Below are positions 19,961 to 20,000 of a DNA stretch of 20,000 nucleotides, in pieces. The stretch is from Chrysomallon squamiferum (lineage: Eukaryota; Mollusca; Gastropoda; Neomphalida; Peltospiridae): NCBI GenBank assembly GCA_012295275.1, contig CM022666.1, positions 4,487,887 through 4,507,886 on the forward strand, in the 5' to 3' direction. How positions within the stretch are numbered: the stretch's first letter is position 1; the number at the start of each line of letters is the position of its first letter. A model generated the notes under the pieces. The model saw only the letters and a list, made by a program, of their open reading frames with translations, made no database searches and had not been told where the DNA came from. A program made the translations under genes and the position numbers.

Positions 19961-20000
19961 AATAATAATAATAAAAAATATCCATCCAAAAAAAAAAATA

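Overview
The window looks like non-coding animal DNA, very probably from a cephalopod mollusc such as an octopus. That assignment is inferred from style: AT-rich sequence, no dense gene packing, and an extreme load of long microsatellites (GA/CT, GT/CA, GTAT/CATA, TTA, GTA/GTG, ATC, GACA). It has not been checked by any match. There are no bacterial operons, ribosome binding sites, rRNA genes or CRISPR arrays. Nearly all long open frames are translated microsatellites (runs of SLSLSL, ERERER, THTHTH, YIHTYIHT) and are not genes.

The best-supported gene evidence is one small exon on the minus strand at 19278-19357. It is 80 nt, near 50 percent GC in very AT-rich surroundings, and bounded by a pyrimidine tract plus CAG acceptor and an AAG|GTAAGT donor. 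At the other edge of the window, positions 1-107 on the minus strand hold an open, protein-like frame that runs off the edge. One possible acceptor there is phase-compatible with the donor at 19277. The simplest reading is that most of the window (about 108-19277) is one very large intron of a minus-strand gene. I do not recognise the encoded protein, and the link between the two exons is a hypothesis.

Layout on the plus strand: 1-107 possible exon; 235-5258 purine-rich stretches with (GA)n arrays, GTAT/TG and TTA/GTA repeats and GATA/CATA blocks; 5349-5382 a minus-strand G-quadruplex motif; 5944-6059 a 34-bp-arm inverted repeat; 6840-6962 (CT)n; 7314-7957 a degenerate minisatellite with an 18-19 bp half-unit; 8911-9362 a large pyrimidine array abutting a tRNA-like SINE head; 10151-10286 a cluster of seven CAGGTR/YACCTG sites inside inverted repeats; 10905-11213 ATC repeats; 11400-11660 a complex TAATTA-rich island; 12541-12620 a CpG-dense, TATA-box-bearing island facing the minus strand; 12716-13376 a 660-bp trinucleotide patchwork; 14724-14967 (CT)n; 15735-15748 a CTCF-like motif; 16065-16190 and 17131-17222 oppositely oriented CATA/GTAT arrays; 16934-17076 a second long inverted repeat around (TG)n; 18440-18810 a degenerate 20-bp minisatellite; 19278-19357 the exon; 19598-19960 a minisatellite with a nearly exact 27-bp register.

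No new defence, metabolic or mobile system can be supported. What stands out is structural: long inverted repeats, strand-segregated purine and pyrimidine arrays that could pair within one intron transcript, three old minisatellites, and a few regulatory-looking islands in an otherwise low-complexity sequence.
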